Of a stretch of DNA of 64,000 nt, positions 50,826 to 59,448 are shown in pieces (positions within the stretch are counted from its first letter, which is position 1; each line of letters opens with the position of its first letter). The notes beneath the pieces were generated by a model. That model ran no database searches. It had not been told where the DNA came from and was given only the letters and a program-made list of their open reading frames with translations. The position numbers were made by a program, and so were the translations under genes. This DNA comes from JAAYDS01 sp012729155 (lineage in GTDB: Bacteria; Chloroflexota; Anaerolineae; UBA1429): assembly GCA_036774405.1 (NCBI GenBank), contig DAIPBO010000010.1, positions 31,196 to 95,195 on the forward strand, given 5' to 3'.

Positions 50826-53192
50826 TTAATACTGTTTAGTAAGGTCTTTTGGTTTGACATAAACATCGCGCGGCTTGCTCGAGCCAGTGGGAGGGCCCAC
50901 GATGTTGCGGTCCTCCATGGCATCGACCAGGCGTGCTGCGCGTGTGTAGCCGATGCGCAGCCTGCGTTGGAGATACGACACCGAAGCCTTGCCCTCATGG
51001 GCCACGATCTCGATCGCTTCTTGGAGCAGGGGGTCCTCATCGCCCCCTTCTTCCTCGGGCTCATCGGTGGGCCATAGCGGCGGTTGCTGCGCCTGCACCG
51101 CCTCCACGGGAGGGGCCTCAGCCAACGCAGGCGTCTCGACGCCGACGTTCGATTGTGCTCGCCAAAAGGCCACCAGGCTGTTGATCTCACTATCAGAGAC
51201 CCAGCAGCCCTGCACGCGTTCGAGCTTGGGCGAATCGGGCGGCATATAGAGGCTGTCGCCGCGGCCCAGCAGCTTATCGGCGCCGGGCGCGTCGATGATC
51301 ACCCTCGAATCGACCAGAGAGGTTACCGCAAAGGCGAGCCGCGCAGGAAAGTTGGCTTTGATGAGGCCTGTGACCACATCCACTGAGGGGCGCTGCGTGG
51401 CAATAACCAGATGGATGCCGGTGGCGCGCGCCAGTTGAGCAATGCGGCAGACCTGCTTTTCTACTTCTTCTGAGGCGATCATCATCAGGTCGGCCAACTC
51501 GTCGATGAACACGACGATGTAGGGCATCTTGGACTCGCCCCGTTCAATGGCCTGCCGATTGTAGACCTGGATGTTCCGCGCACTGGCCTTGGCAAAAACC
51601 TTGTAGCGACGATCCATCTCGCGCGCGACATAGCGCAGTACTGCGGCAGCCCGCTGTGGTTCGACCACCACTGGCCCCAACAGATGCGGAATGCCGTTAA
51701 AGTTGGACAGCTCGACGCGCTTGGGGTCAATCATTAGCAAGCGCAGATCATCGGGTGTGTTGCGGCTCAAGAGACAGGTGACCAGCGAGTTGATGCAGAC
51801 GCTCTTGCCCGTGCCAGTGGCGCCCGCAATCAGCAGATGCGGCAGGCGTCCTAGATCGGCCACCACCGCCTGCCCCGAGACGTCGCGCCCCAGGCACACA
51901 GAGAGATGCGAGCTGGCGATCTTGCGGAACTGCTCTGATTCCATCACGCCACGCAGGCCCACTACAGTGCTCTCGCGGTTGGGAACTTCGATACCCACGA
52001 TGCCCTTGCCCGGCACAGGCGCCTCGATGCGGATGGGCGCAGCAGCCAGCGCCAGGGCCAGGTCATTCGATAGCGTGGCGATGCGGCTGACTTTTACCTT
52101 GGCCTGGCGCACCCGCCCTTGTCGGTCGCGCTGCTCGGTATAGCCGGGCTCGAGGCCGAACTGCGTCACCACTGGCCCAGGGTTGACCTCAACGACAGTG
52201 ACGGGCACACCAAGGCTGGTGAGCGTCTCCTCGATGATGGCCGTCTTCTCGCGAATGTCGGCCAGGCTCATCTGGGCTTCTTGAGTTTCGCCCAGGAAGG
52301 CGGTGATATCGGGTAGGGCCCACCGCCGGCCGCCGCTATCAAGCGCAAACTCGGGGGGCTCGTCGCCCTCGGGCTCCTGGAGGCGCTGTTGCGCAGGCAG
52401 CCGGGGAGGCTCGCGGGTGATAACCTCATCGGGCAGTGGTACGGGTGTACGCGCAACTGGCGTCTCGGGAGATGCATGGATGGCAGGCTGCTTGATCCGC
52501 GGCTCGTTAGGCTCTTGCGCAGCGCGCAGCGCGCGACGCTCACGGGCACGGGTGTCAACCTCGCGCAGCCAGGCCGCTCCGTCGGCCAGCAGCTCGCTCA
52601 TGGCGATGTCGAACGTCAGAATGAGCCCTACCACCGTCAAAACCAGCAGCAGGATGACCGCCCCCCACCATCCGAGCGCGCGGGTAAGCGTTTCGCTCAG
52701 CCATTGGCCGGCCAAGCCACCGCTGCGGCCAGTGGCCAGGGCCGAGACTGGGTCGTTGGCAAAGTGATGTGCCAGGGCGACATAGCTGCCAAAGAGCAGC
52801 AGCGCGCCCACGACGCGTAGGGCAGGCAGGCTCACCGGATGATTCGTCGAGCGCGTGATTGTCCATACGCCCACCATAGCCAAAGATACCGGCACGCCCC
52901 ATGCCCCGCGCCCAAGAGCATGGCGCAACTGTTGCACCCATGCACCGGTGAGCGTGCCCAGGTTGACCGAGAGCAAGCTGATGAACGTGACCAGCGCGAT
53001 CGTCAGCATCACAATGCCGGCGATCCAACTGCGCTGGGCCGGGGTGAGACGCTTGGGCGCTCTCTTGGCCGGCCGGCGGCGCGTGGTGCGGGCGCGGGTT
53101 GATCTGGCGGAACGAGCCCGCGACGAACTACCACGAGATGTGGATGTGCGTCGTGTGCCTGTCGAACGGGCCGCCGTAGGGCGTTTGGTCAT
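50826..53192 (-). CDS. ftsK: DNA translocase FtsK/SpoIIIE
   Basis: 788-residue septal DNA pump that clears chromosome ends at division. The N-terminus (about 1-50) is very rich in Arg, Ser and Thr. Four membrane helices lie at about 55-220 and a Pro-rich linker at about 235-295. The motor has GATGTGKSVCINSLV (Walker A), LLMIDPKRVELSNF and FIDELADLMMIASEEVE (Walker B). The C-terminal gamma winged helix (EAIEIVAHEGKASVSYLQRR) reads polar DNA motifs. It has its own extended -10 promoter. Its neighbours are RNase J and glcD. Confidence 0.95.
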   Translation of the reverse strand: MTKRPTAARSTGTRRTSTSRGSSSRARSARSTRARTTRRRPAKRAPKRLTPAQRSWIAGIVMLTIALVTFISLLSVNLGTLTGAWVQQLRHALGRGAWGVPVSLAMVGVWTITRSTNHPVSLPALRVVGALLLFGSYVALAHHFANDPVSALATGRSGGLAGQWLSETLTRALGWWGAVILLLVLTVVGLILTFDIAMSELLADGAAWLREVDTRARERRALRAAQEPNEPRIKQPAIHASPETPVARTPVPLPDEVITREPPRLPAQQRLQEPEGDEPPEFALDSGGRRWALPDITAFLGETQEAQMSLADIREKTAIIEETLTSLGVPVTVVEVNPGPVVTQFGLEPGYTEQRDRQGRVRQAKVKVSRIATLSNDLALALAAAPIRIEAPVPGKGIVGIEVPNRESTVVGLRGVMESEQFRKIASSHLSVCLGRDVSGQAVVADLGRLPHLLIAGATGTGKSVCINSLVTCLLSRNTPDDLRLLMIDPKRVELSNFNGIPHLLGPVVVEPQRAAAVLRYVAREMDRRYKVFAKASARNIQVYNRQAIERGESKMPYIVVFIDELADLMMIASEEVEKQVCRIAQLARATGIHLVIATQRPSVDVVTGLIKANFPARLAFAVTSLVDSRVIIDAPGADKLLGRGDSLYMPPDSPKLERVQGCWVSDSEINSLVAFWRAQSNVGVETPALAEAPPVEAVQAQQPPLWPTDEPEEEGGDEDPLLQEAIEIVAHEGKASVSYLQRRLRIGYTRAARLVDAMEDRNIVGPPTGSSKPRDVYVKPKDLTKQY

Positions 53193-53237
53193 AGCGGGAG
53201 CCTCTTGCTGGTGACTATTGCCACTACCATTAGCCCC

Positions 53238-53246
53238 ATTATACCA
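53238..53246 (-). promoter_or_regulatory. Extended -10 promoter of ftsK
   Basis: TGGTATAAT on the minus strand (TGn followed by a perfect TATAAT at 53243-53238), with no good -35. It lies about 45 nt before the ftsK start codon, at the end of the RNase J gene. Confidence 0.5.
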
Positions 53247-53257
53247 CGCCGCGAAGG

Positions 53258-54895
53258 TTATGTTTTCGACAGCACCGGGATGATCACTGGCCGACGACCG
53301 GTCTCGCTGTGCGCCACACGGGCCAGCTCTTGCTCTAGGCGTGCCAGCAGCTCAACGCGGCTGCCGCCCCGCGTTACCACCTGGGCGATGGCTTCTTGGG
53401 CGCGACGCCGCATCGCTTCTTCCTCGTTGGGGTAGCAAAAACCTCGCATCTCGAGTTGCGGGTCTCCCAACAGGCTGCCGGTGTACTTGTTGATGAGCAC
53501 CACTGCAACCAGAACCCCGTTGTTGGCCATATCGGCACGTTGCTGCATCACGCCGTTCTCGGTGTCTGTCAGGCCGTGGCGATCGACCAGCACCCGCTCT
53601 CCCGAGACATGCCCGGCGATGCGGGCACCATGGTGGTCGAGTTCGAGCACGTCTCCCGTCTCGAGCAAGAAGGTGTTGTCACGGGGAATGTCGCAGCGTT
53701 GCGCCAGCTCACGATGCAGCACCAGATGGCGGTACTCTCCATGGATGGGTACGAAAAAGTCGGGCCGCAACAGGTTGATGAGCATCTTTTGCTCTTCTTG
53801 GCTGGCGTGCCCCGAGACGTGCACATCTAGCACTTCATCATAGAATACCTGGGCGCCCAGCCGAAAGAGGTTGTCGAGCGTGCGGTTGACATACTCCTCG
53901 TTGCCGGGGATGGGCGAGGCTGAGACGATCACTGTATCGCCAGGGGTGATGCTCACCGAGCGTAGGCCGCTCTGCCCCATGCGCACCAGCGCAGAGGTAG
54001 GCTCGCCCTGGCTGCCGGTGCAGATCAGCGTCACCTGCCCTTCAGGCAGATGCTCTACCTGATCAACAGGCACCAGAGCATCATCCTCCACCTGTAGATA
54101 GCCCAGTTCGCGCGCTACGCGCACATTTTGCACCATGCTGCGCCCCACGATGGCGACACGCCGCCCGTGTACGCGAGAGGTGTCGATGACTTGCTGGATG
54201 CGAGAGATGTTGGATGCAAAGGTGGCGACAATGACGCGCCCCTGCGAAGACGCGAACACACGGGCCAGCGTCTTGCCCAACTCGGCCTCAGAGGGCGTAT
54301 AGCCTGGGCTCTCGGCGTTGGTGCTGTCAGAGAGGAGCAGCCGGACGCCTTGCCCCCCCAGCAAGGCCAGCTTGCTGAACTCGGTGCGCTGGCCATTGAC
54401 GGGGCTGTGGTCGAACTTGAAGTCGCCCGAGTGCACCACCATGCCCACGGGCGTTTCGATGCCCAGGCCCACGCCATCTGGAATGCTATGGCTAACGCGG
54501 AAGAATGATAACAGAAACGGCCCTAGCTCCAGCCGATCGTCGGGGTCGATGACGTGCAGGTTGTCGCTGTGCTCAGAAGCGGCTGGCAACTTGACCTTGA
54601 TAAGACCCAGCGTCAATCGGGTGGCGTACAGCGGGGCCGAAACCCGCTCGAGCAGGTAGGGTAGAGCGCCGATGTGGTCCTCATGGCCATGGGTAATGAT
54701 AATAGCGCGGACGCGGTTGGCGCGCTCGAACACGTAAGACATGTCTGGCAACACGACGTCAATGCCGAGCATGTCGTTCTCGGGGAACATGACGCCAGCG
54801 TCGACGATGAGCAGTTCATCGTCGTATTCGAACACGAGCATATTGCGACCGATCTCACCCAGGCCGCCCAGGGGAATGACACGCAAGGTCGACAT
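53258..54895 (-). CDS. rnj: Ribonuclease J
   Basis: Metallo-beta-lactamase/beta-CASP nuclease with 5'-3' exo- and endonuclease activity in mRNA decay. 545 residues from ATG 54893-54895. VIPLGGLGEIGRNMLVFEYDD, THGHEDHIGALPYLL (zinc His/Asp), VHSGDFKFDHSP, the ICTGSQGEPTSALVRM segment, HVSGHASQEEQKMLINLLRPDFFVP (split here after QEEQK) and a C-terminal RNase J domain are present. A TTG three codons upstream is an alternative start. It is transcribed after udg. Confidence 0.95.
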   Translation of the reverse strand: MSTLRVIPLGGLGEIGRNMLVFEYDDELLIVDAGVMFPENDMLGIDVVLPDMSYVFERANRVRAIIITHGHEDHIGALPYLLERVSAPLYATRLTLGLIKVKLPAASEHSDNLHVIDPDDRLELGPFLLSFFRVSHSIPDGVGLGIETPVGMVVHSGDFKFDHSPVNGQRTEFSKLALLGGQGVRLLLSDSTNAESPGYTPSEAELGKTLARVFASSQGRVIVATFASNISRIQQVIDTSRVHGRRVAIVGRSMVQNVRVARELGYLQVEDDALVPVDQVEHLPEGQVTLICTGSQGEPTSALVRMGQSGLRSVSITPGDTVIVSASPIPGNEEYVNRTLDNLFRLGAQVFYDEVLDVHVSGHASQEEQKMLINLLRPDFFVPIHGEYRHLVLHRELAQRCDIPRDNTFLLETGDVLELDHHGARIAGHVSGERVLVDRHGLTDTENGVMQQRADMANNGVLVAVVLINKYTGSLLGDPQLEMRGFCYPNEEEAMRRRAQEAIAQVVTRGGSRVELLARLEQELARVAHSETGRRPVIIPVLSKT

Positions 54896-54910
54896 AACCG
54901 CCAAAGGCTC

Positions 54911-55519
54911 CTAGAAGAGAGATAATTGCTCGGGCCGCGAAGACGAGGTGGGCGAGGACTGCTGCCCTGCCTTGATCTCTTCCAGGAGCGCTGGCAGGCG
55001 TAGCATATCCTGTTCGATAAAGGTTCGGTAGCGTGGCTGGTGTAGTGCCGCGGCTGGGTGGAACATCGGGTAGTAGGTGATGTCGCCGATGCGCACTGGC
55101 TGACCGTGGACTTTGCTGATGCTGGTGCCCGGGAAGGCCAGCTGCATTGAAAACCGGCCCAGGGTGACGATGATCTTGGGTTTGATCAGAGCGATCTGTC
55201 GATCGAGAAAGGGACGACAGGCCTCGAGCTCATCGGGTTGGGGATCACGGTTATTGGGCGGACGACACTTGACGACGTTGGCGATATAGACTTGTGACCG
55301 CGTCAAGCCAATCGACTGCAGCAGTTGATCGAGGAACTGCCCGGCAGCACCCACAAAGGGCAGGCCTTGCTGGTCTTCATGAAAGCCGGGAGCCTCGCCC
55401 ACGAACATGATCTCAGCATCGGGCGCGCCGCTGCCGGGCACCGCATGGGTGCGTCCGCGCGCCAGTCGGCACGCCTGGCAGTCGCGCACCTGTTCGCCAA
55501 GCGTTCGCAGTCCATCCAT
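54911..55519 (-). CDS. udg: Family 4 uracil-DNA glycosylase with a terminal clamp-binding motif
   Basis: Removes uracil from DNA. 202 residues. Four Fe-S cysteines are visible (DCQAC near the N-terminus, VKCRPP and EACRPF). The active-site motif is VGEAPGFHEDQQGLPFVG and the second motif is FHPAAALHQP. The last residues are EQLSLF, an exact match to the bacterial beta-sliding-clamp binding pentapeptide consensus QL(S/D)LF, preceded by a flexible Ser/Pro-rich stretch. AGGAGG lies before the ATG. Confidence 0.93.
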   Translation of the reverse strand: MDGLRTLGEQVRDCQACRLARGRTHAVPGSGAPDAEIMFVGEAPGFHEDQQGLPFVGAAGQFLDQLLQSIGLTRSQVYIANVVKCRPPNNRDPQPDELEACRPFLDRQIALIKPKIIVTLGRFSMQLAFPGTSISKVHGQPVRIGDITYYPMFHPAAALHQPRYRTFIEQDMLRLPALLEEIKAGQQSSPTSSSRPEQLSLF

Positions 55520-55552
55520 GTGGGCACCTCCTTTGGCAGTTGACTGTCAGCG

Positions 55553-55581
55553 ATTATAGCGTCGATTATTGGCGCCACCAA
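55553..55581 (-). promoter_or_regulatory. Promoter of udg
   Basis: TTGGTG, 17-bp spacer, TATAAT on the minus strand, about 35 nt before the udg ATG. Confidence 0.55.
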
Positions 55582-55601
55582 GCCTGCCTGTAGGATGACG
55601 C

Positions 55602-55630
55602 TTGACCGTCGCCCGGTCTGTTCATAGAAT
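55602..55630 (+). promoter_or_regulatory. Promoter of the sugar-permease operon
   Basis: TTGACC, 17-bp spacer, TAGAAT. Expected start about 55637, 31 nt before the ATG. Confidence 0.65.
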
Positions 55631-55667
55631 CGCGTTCAGAGATGAACCAAGAGCGAAAGGAACATAG

Positions 55668-56873
55668 ATGGACCAACTCGCTGGGTTCCGGGTTGCTCGC
55701 CGTTCCCGCTTGATGCGCCATGCCCGTGAAGCGGCGCTTGCTTATCTCTACATTTTGCCCGCTCTGGTCATCACCATCGTGTTTGGGCTGTATCCTGTGT
55801 TCCGCGCCTTTTTCATCAGCCTGCACAATTGGAGCATCGTCAAGGGGGCCTTTGTCGGTTCGCAGAACTACCGTACGCTGTTCAGCGACCCCAACGTTGG
55901 CAAGGCTTTTCAAGTGACGGTGTTCTACGTGGTTGCCACCGTGCCGGTGACCATGATGATCTCGCTACTGCTGGCCTATCTGCTCTTTCGTCCCATCCGC
56001 TACCGCGCCCTGTTCCGTACGTTGTACTTTTTGCCCTATGTCACATCGCTCGTGCCTGCCGCCATGGTCTGGCAATGGATCTTTAACTATCAGGCGGGCG
56101 TGCTGAACTATATCGCTGGGGGAGTGTCAAGAGGGCTGGCTGCGGTGCTGACCGTGGTCGGCAGCTCGCCCGGCATCTACATCTGGGTGGCGCTGGCGGC
56201 GGTATGGGTGCTCTATCTGTTAGCGACCTGTAGGCAGCGCACGGCTCTGGCCACCCGCGCATGGTGTTTTGTCGGCGCGCTGGTGCTGGCTACGGGGCTG
56301 TACCTGATGCTGCGGCCCTCAGCCCACGCGAACCTGGTGCAGGTGATGGATTCGTTCTTCCCCGTCCGCTGGCTGCAGGAGCCTCGCGGCATCTTGCTCT
56401 ATCTGGGCAAGCAGTTTGGCTACACGCCGCCCACCTGGCTGCAGGGGCCCAGTATGGCGCTATTGGCTGTCTCGCTGGTGAGTATGTGGCACTTTACGGG
56501 GTATGACGTGGTGATCTACATGGCCGGGCTCTATAACGTGCCGCCCGACCTCTATGAGGCGGCCCGTATTGACGGCGCTACCGAAGGCCAGGTGTTCTGG
56601 AAGATCACCCTGCCGTTGCTTTCGCCCACCACCTTTTTCCTGCTCATCACGTCGACCATCGGCGCCTTTCGCTCCTTTACCATGTTTTATGTGCTCACCG
56701 ATGGTGGCCCACTGCGCACTACGACCTCAGTGACGTTCATGATCTATGAGCAATTCTACAATGCCAGCCGTTGGGGCTATGCCTCGGCCATCGCCATCGT
56801 GCTGTTTGTATGCATTCTGATCATGACACTGATCAACCAGCGCCTTGCGGGCAACCGCGTGATCTATCAATAG
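55668..56873 (+). CDS. Sugar ABC transporter permease 1 (MalF/UgpA type) with a two-helix insertion
   Basis: 401 residues, against about 290-310 for the family. The core is typical: AYLYILPALVITIVFGLYPVFRAFFISL at the N-terminus and the EAA loop LYEAARIDGATEGQVFWKITLPLL. The extra length is one block of about 100 residues between GVLNYIAGG and PPTWLQGPSMALL. That block corresponds to an extracytoplasmic loop in the family and here contains two additional hydrophobic helices. AAAGGA precedes the ATG. The partner permease follows 8 bp later. No binding protein or ATPase gene is adjacent. Confidence 0.92.
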   Translation: MDQLAGFRVARRSRLMRHAREAALAYLYILPALVITIVFGLYPVFRAFFISLHNWSIVKGAFVGSQNYRTLFSDPNVGKAFQVTVFYVVATVPVTMMISLLLAYLLFRPIRYRALFRTLYFLPYVTSLVPAAMVWQWIFNYQAGVLNYIAGGVSRGLAAVLTVVGSSPGIYIWVALAAVWVLYLLATCRQRTALATRAWCFVGALVLATGLYLMLRPSAHANLVQVMDSFFPVRWLQEPRGILLYLGKQFGYTPPTWLQGPSMALLAVSLVSMWHFTGYDVVIYMAGLYNVPPDLYEAARIDGATEGQVFWKITLPLLSPTTFFLLITSTIGAFRSFTMFYVLTDGGPLRTTTSVTFMIYEQFYNASRWGYASAIAIVLFVCILIMTLINQRLAGNRVIYQ

Positions 56874-56881
56874 GGGGCACT

Positions 56882-57991
56882 ATGACAGCGTCGGCACGTC
56901 ACTCAATGCTGCTCGACCCACACAGCAGGCGCAAGCTGAACCGCGGGGCGCTCTATCTCTTTCTGTCTCTCGGTGGCGTGATTACCTGCTTTCCCTTTGT
57001 GTGGATGATCCTCACCTCGTTCAAGACCTACGCCGAGGCCATCGCTACCCCTCCAACCGTCTTTCCTGCCGAATGGGGCGTGCGCCTGGGTGTGCTGGGG
57101 GCTGCATTTGCGTCGCATCCACTTTGGCTGGTCGCCCTCGTAGCCTGGCTGGCGCTGGGCATCTGGGTCATGCGCCGCTTCCACGAGACACGCTGGCGCA
57201 TCTTGTACCTGCTGGCGCACCTGGCGTTGTTCCTTGTCGTGGCGCTGCTCGACTTTTGGGGCCAGCGCGGGCTCGCTGCCGCCTGGGACTCGACGGTTGC
57301 GCAGCGCGGTGTGGCGCTCAAACCCTTCTGGGACAACTATGTCGAGGCATGGAGGCGGGCGCCATTCGCCTACTACTTCCGCAACTCGATCATCATGAGT
57401 GTGGCGACGCCGTTGCTGATCGTGGCCACCTCGGCACCGGCAGCCTATGCGTTTGCCCGGATGCGCTTCCCGGGCGCCAACCTGCTGTTCATGCTCTTTT
57501 TGGCGACCATGATGGTGCCCTCTGAGGTGGTGCTCATCCCTAACTTTATCACCATCAGTCAACTGGGGTGGAAGAACAGCTTTGCTGCGTTGGTGGTGCC
57601 CTATGCCGTCAGCGTCTTGTCGATCTTTTTCCTGCGACAGTTCTTCAAGAGCGTTCCTGACGACCTTTTCGATGCTGCCACCATCGATGGCTGTGGCCAC
57701 ACGCGCTTTCTGCTCGCCATCGCTCTGCCGCTGGCTCAACCCGCCCTGGTGAGCACTGGCATGTTCAACTTTCTAAGCGCTTGGAACTCGCTGCTCTGGC
57801 CATTATTGGTCACCGATGACGAGACGATGCGCCCTCTGGCGCTGGGCCTGGCATCTTTTTCGACCGAGGCTGGCACCCAGTTCAACCTGTATATGGCCGC
57901 GGCATCTTTCACGATCGTGCCGGTCATCGTGTTGTTCCTCTTTGTACAAGAGCAGTTCATCGAGGGCATCGCCCGCACGGGCATCAAATAA
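56882..57991 (+). CDS. Sugar ABC transporter permease 2 (MalG/UgpE type) with a two-helix insertion
   Basis: 369 residues, against about 270-280 for the family. ITCFPFVWMILTSFKTYAEA and FDAATIDGCGHTRFLLAIALPL (EAA loop) define the core. About 85 extra residues are inserted exactly between VFPAEWG and KPFWDNYVEAW, a segment where normal members run straight through; they include two hydrophobic helices. The partner permease has a comparable insertion, so the change was probably coordinated. The ATG at 56882 follows GGGGG by a few bases. The ATPase may be a shared MsmX-type subunit encoded elsewhere. Confidence 0.92.
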   Translation: MTASARHSMLLDPHSRRKLNRGALYLFLSLGGVITCFPFVWMILTSFKTYAEAIATPPTVFPAEWGVRLGVLGAAFASHPLWLVALVAWLALGIWVMRRFHETRWRILYLLAHLALFLVVALLDFWGQRGLAAAWDSTVAQRGVALKPFWDNYVEAWRRAPFAYYFRNSIIMSVATPLLIVATSAPAAYAFARMRFPGANLLFMLFLATMMVPSEVVLIPNFITISQLGWKNSFAALVVPYAVSVLSIFFLRQFFKSVPDDLFDAATIDGCGHTRFLLAIALPLAQPALVSTGMFNFLSAWNSLLWPLLVTDDETMRPLALGLASFSTEAGTQFNLYMAAASFTIVPVIVLFLFVQEQFIEGIARTGIK

Positions 57992-58007
57992 CCATCTGGA
58001 AGGCGAT

Positions 58008-58799
58008 ATGTACCTAGATTTGGCCATCGAGGCGGCCCGTGTGGCGGGCCGCGCCCTGCTATCACGCTACCGTCAGCCGCACGAGATCATCCTCAAAGGG
58101 GCCCGCGACATCACCACAGAGGCCGACCTAGAGGCTGAGGCTCTCTCTATTGCATGTCTGCGACGCGGTTGCCCTGAGGGGTTGTTCGTGTCAGAGGAGA
58201 GCAATCAGGCAGCACTACAGAGCGCTACGCAGCCCGTCTGGTACATCGACCCGCTCGATGGCACCACCAACTATGCGCGCGGCCTGGGGGGGTGGTGCGT
58301 GTCGGTGGCGGCGGCGATGGCGGGCGAGGTGGTGTGCGCGGCGATCTACGATCCAGTGAGCGCAGAGTTGTTTTCGGCGGAACGCGGGCATGGCGCTTGG
58401 CTCAATGGGGCGCGCATCCACGTCAGTGAGCGCAGCGATCTGGGCGACTGCATTGTGCTCATGGATTGGCCACGCGACCGGTCATGGCGCGAGCAAGGCG
58501 TGCGTTACTTTGCCAGGATCACACCAGAGATCTTTGTGCCGCGCAGCGTGGGCAGCGCAGCTCTGGCTATGTGCTATGTGGCCGCGGGCTGGGCTGATGC
58601 ATACTACCAGTACACCCTCAAGTCATGGGATACGGCTGCCGCCTCGCTGATCTTGGCTGAGGCCGGTGCCATGGCCACAGACATGCGTGGCCAGCCAACG
58701 ACGCTTGACACGCCCGATTGGCTAGTGAGCAATGGCCATGTCCACCCGGCGCTGCTAGCACTGGGGCCGCTCGACAGCGAGCGCCTGGTCGTGAGCTGA
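58008..58799 (+). CDS. Inositol-monophosphatase-family phosphatase
   Basis: 263 residues, Mg-dependent FIG superfamily. ITTEADLEAEAL, EES (metal Glu in LFVSEESN), the DPLDGTTNYARG metal site and KSWDTAAASLILAEAGA are intact. It may act on inositol-1-phosphate, other sugar phosphates or 3'-phosphoadenosine phosphate. The start is ATG 58008, 14 nt after the permease stop with GGAAGG upstream; earlier in-frame codons lie within the permease gene. Cotranscription with two sugar permeases suggests a phosphatase in the use of the imported solute. Confidence 0.87.
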   Translation: MYLDLAIEAARVAGRALLSRYRQPHEIILKGARDITTEADLEAEALSIACLRRGCPEGLFVSEESNQAALQSATQPVWYIDPLDGTTNYARGLGGWCVSVAAAMAGEVVCAAIYDPVSAELFSAERGHGAWLNGARIHVSERSDLGDCIVLMDWPRDRSWREQGVRYFARITPEIFVPRSVGSAALAMCYVAAGWADAYYQYTLKSWDTAAASLILAEAGAMATDMRGQPTTLDTPDWLVSNGHVHPALLALGPLDSERLVVS

Positions 58800-58808
58800 A
58801 CCGAGGCA

Positions 58809-59330
58809 TTAGCTACGTCCAAAGCGATACTGCATGGCCCCGTCAGAATCGGGGGCATAGTGCCCATAGACGAGCTTGCCAGCATGCTGTTGGTCTAAGA
58901 GCAGTGGCAGTAGATGGGGCAGATCTGGCACCATGTCATCATAGGGCAGCGCCTCCAGCGGGTGCCACTCGAGCGTGCCCTCGCTAGATGGCTGGACGGC
59001 CCGCGAAGGAGCCTCGCCTACGTAGACAAACAGCAGCACGCCTGGGTCAGAGCGTCGCGAGTTCGTATCGGCTAAATGGATCAGTCCACGTAACTCGAGG
59101 TCGTGCAGCTCAAGTCCGGCCTCTTCGCTCAACTCGCGAAGGGCTCCCTCCAAAGGGTGCTCATCAGGCTCCAGGTGGCCGCCGATGCCGTTGAGCTGGT
59201 TGGGCCAGATGCGCTTTTGAGGCGAGCCGCGCAAGAGCAGCAGGTGTCGCTCTGCAATGACAAACACGAGGGTGCGCGGCACCACAGTGTGGCGTTCATT
59301 CTCTTGAATGCCCTGCTCGTTCCACCGCAT
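58809..59330 (-). CDS. Nudix hydrolase
   Basis: 173 residues. The Nudix box is complete: GGHLEPDEHPLEGALRELSEE followed by AGLE, with the Glu residues for metal binding. It follows RIWPNQLNGIG, typical of MutT/8-oxo-dGTPase-like members. The substrate may be a damaged nucleotide or a nucleoside diphosphate derivative. It is convergent with the phosphatase gene and divergent from the DUF3048 gene. Confidence 0.9.
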   Translation of the reverse strand: MRWNEQGIQENERHTVVPRTLVFVIAERHLLLLRGSPQKRIWPNQLNGIGGHLEPDEHPLEGALRELSEEAGLELHDLELRGLIHLADTNSRRSDPGVLLFVYVGEAPSRAVQPSSEGTLEWHPLEALPYDDMVPDLPHLLPLLLDQQHAGKLVYGHYAPDSDGAMQYRFGRS

Positions 59331-59356
59331 CGGTCGCCTCCCTGATCAACGATGCT

Positions 59357-59385
59357 TTTAGCGTCGCTGGTGCTTGTGCTATAAT
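59357..59385 (+). promoter_or_regulatory. Promoter of the DUF3048 lipoprotein
   Basis: TGCTATAAT (extended -10, TATAAT at 59380-59385) with a weak TTTAGC 17 bp upstream. A second possible -10, TATACT, lies at 59420-59425. Confidence 0.5.
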
Positions 59386-59448
59386 GGCGCTCGTTATGCC
59401 TTAAGCGTTGTCTGGACATTATACTGCGATGGAGCTGTGCGACCGCGA

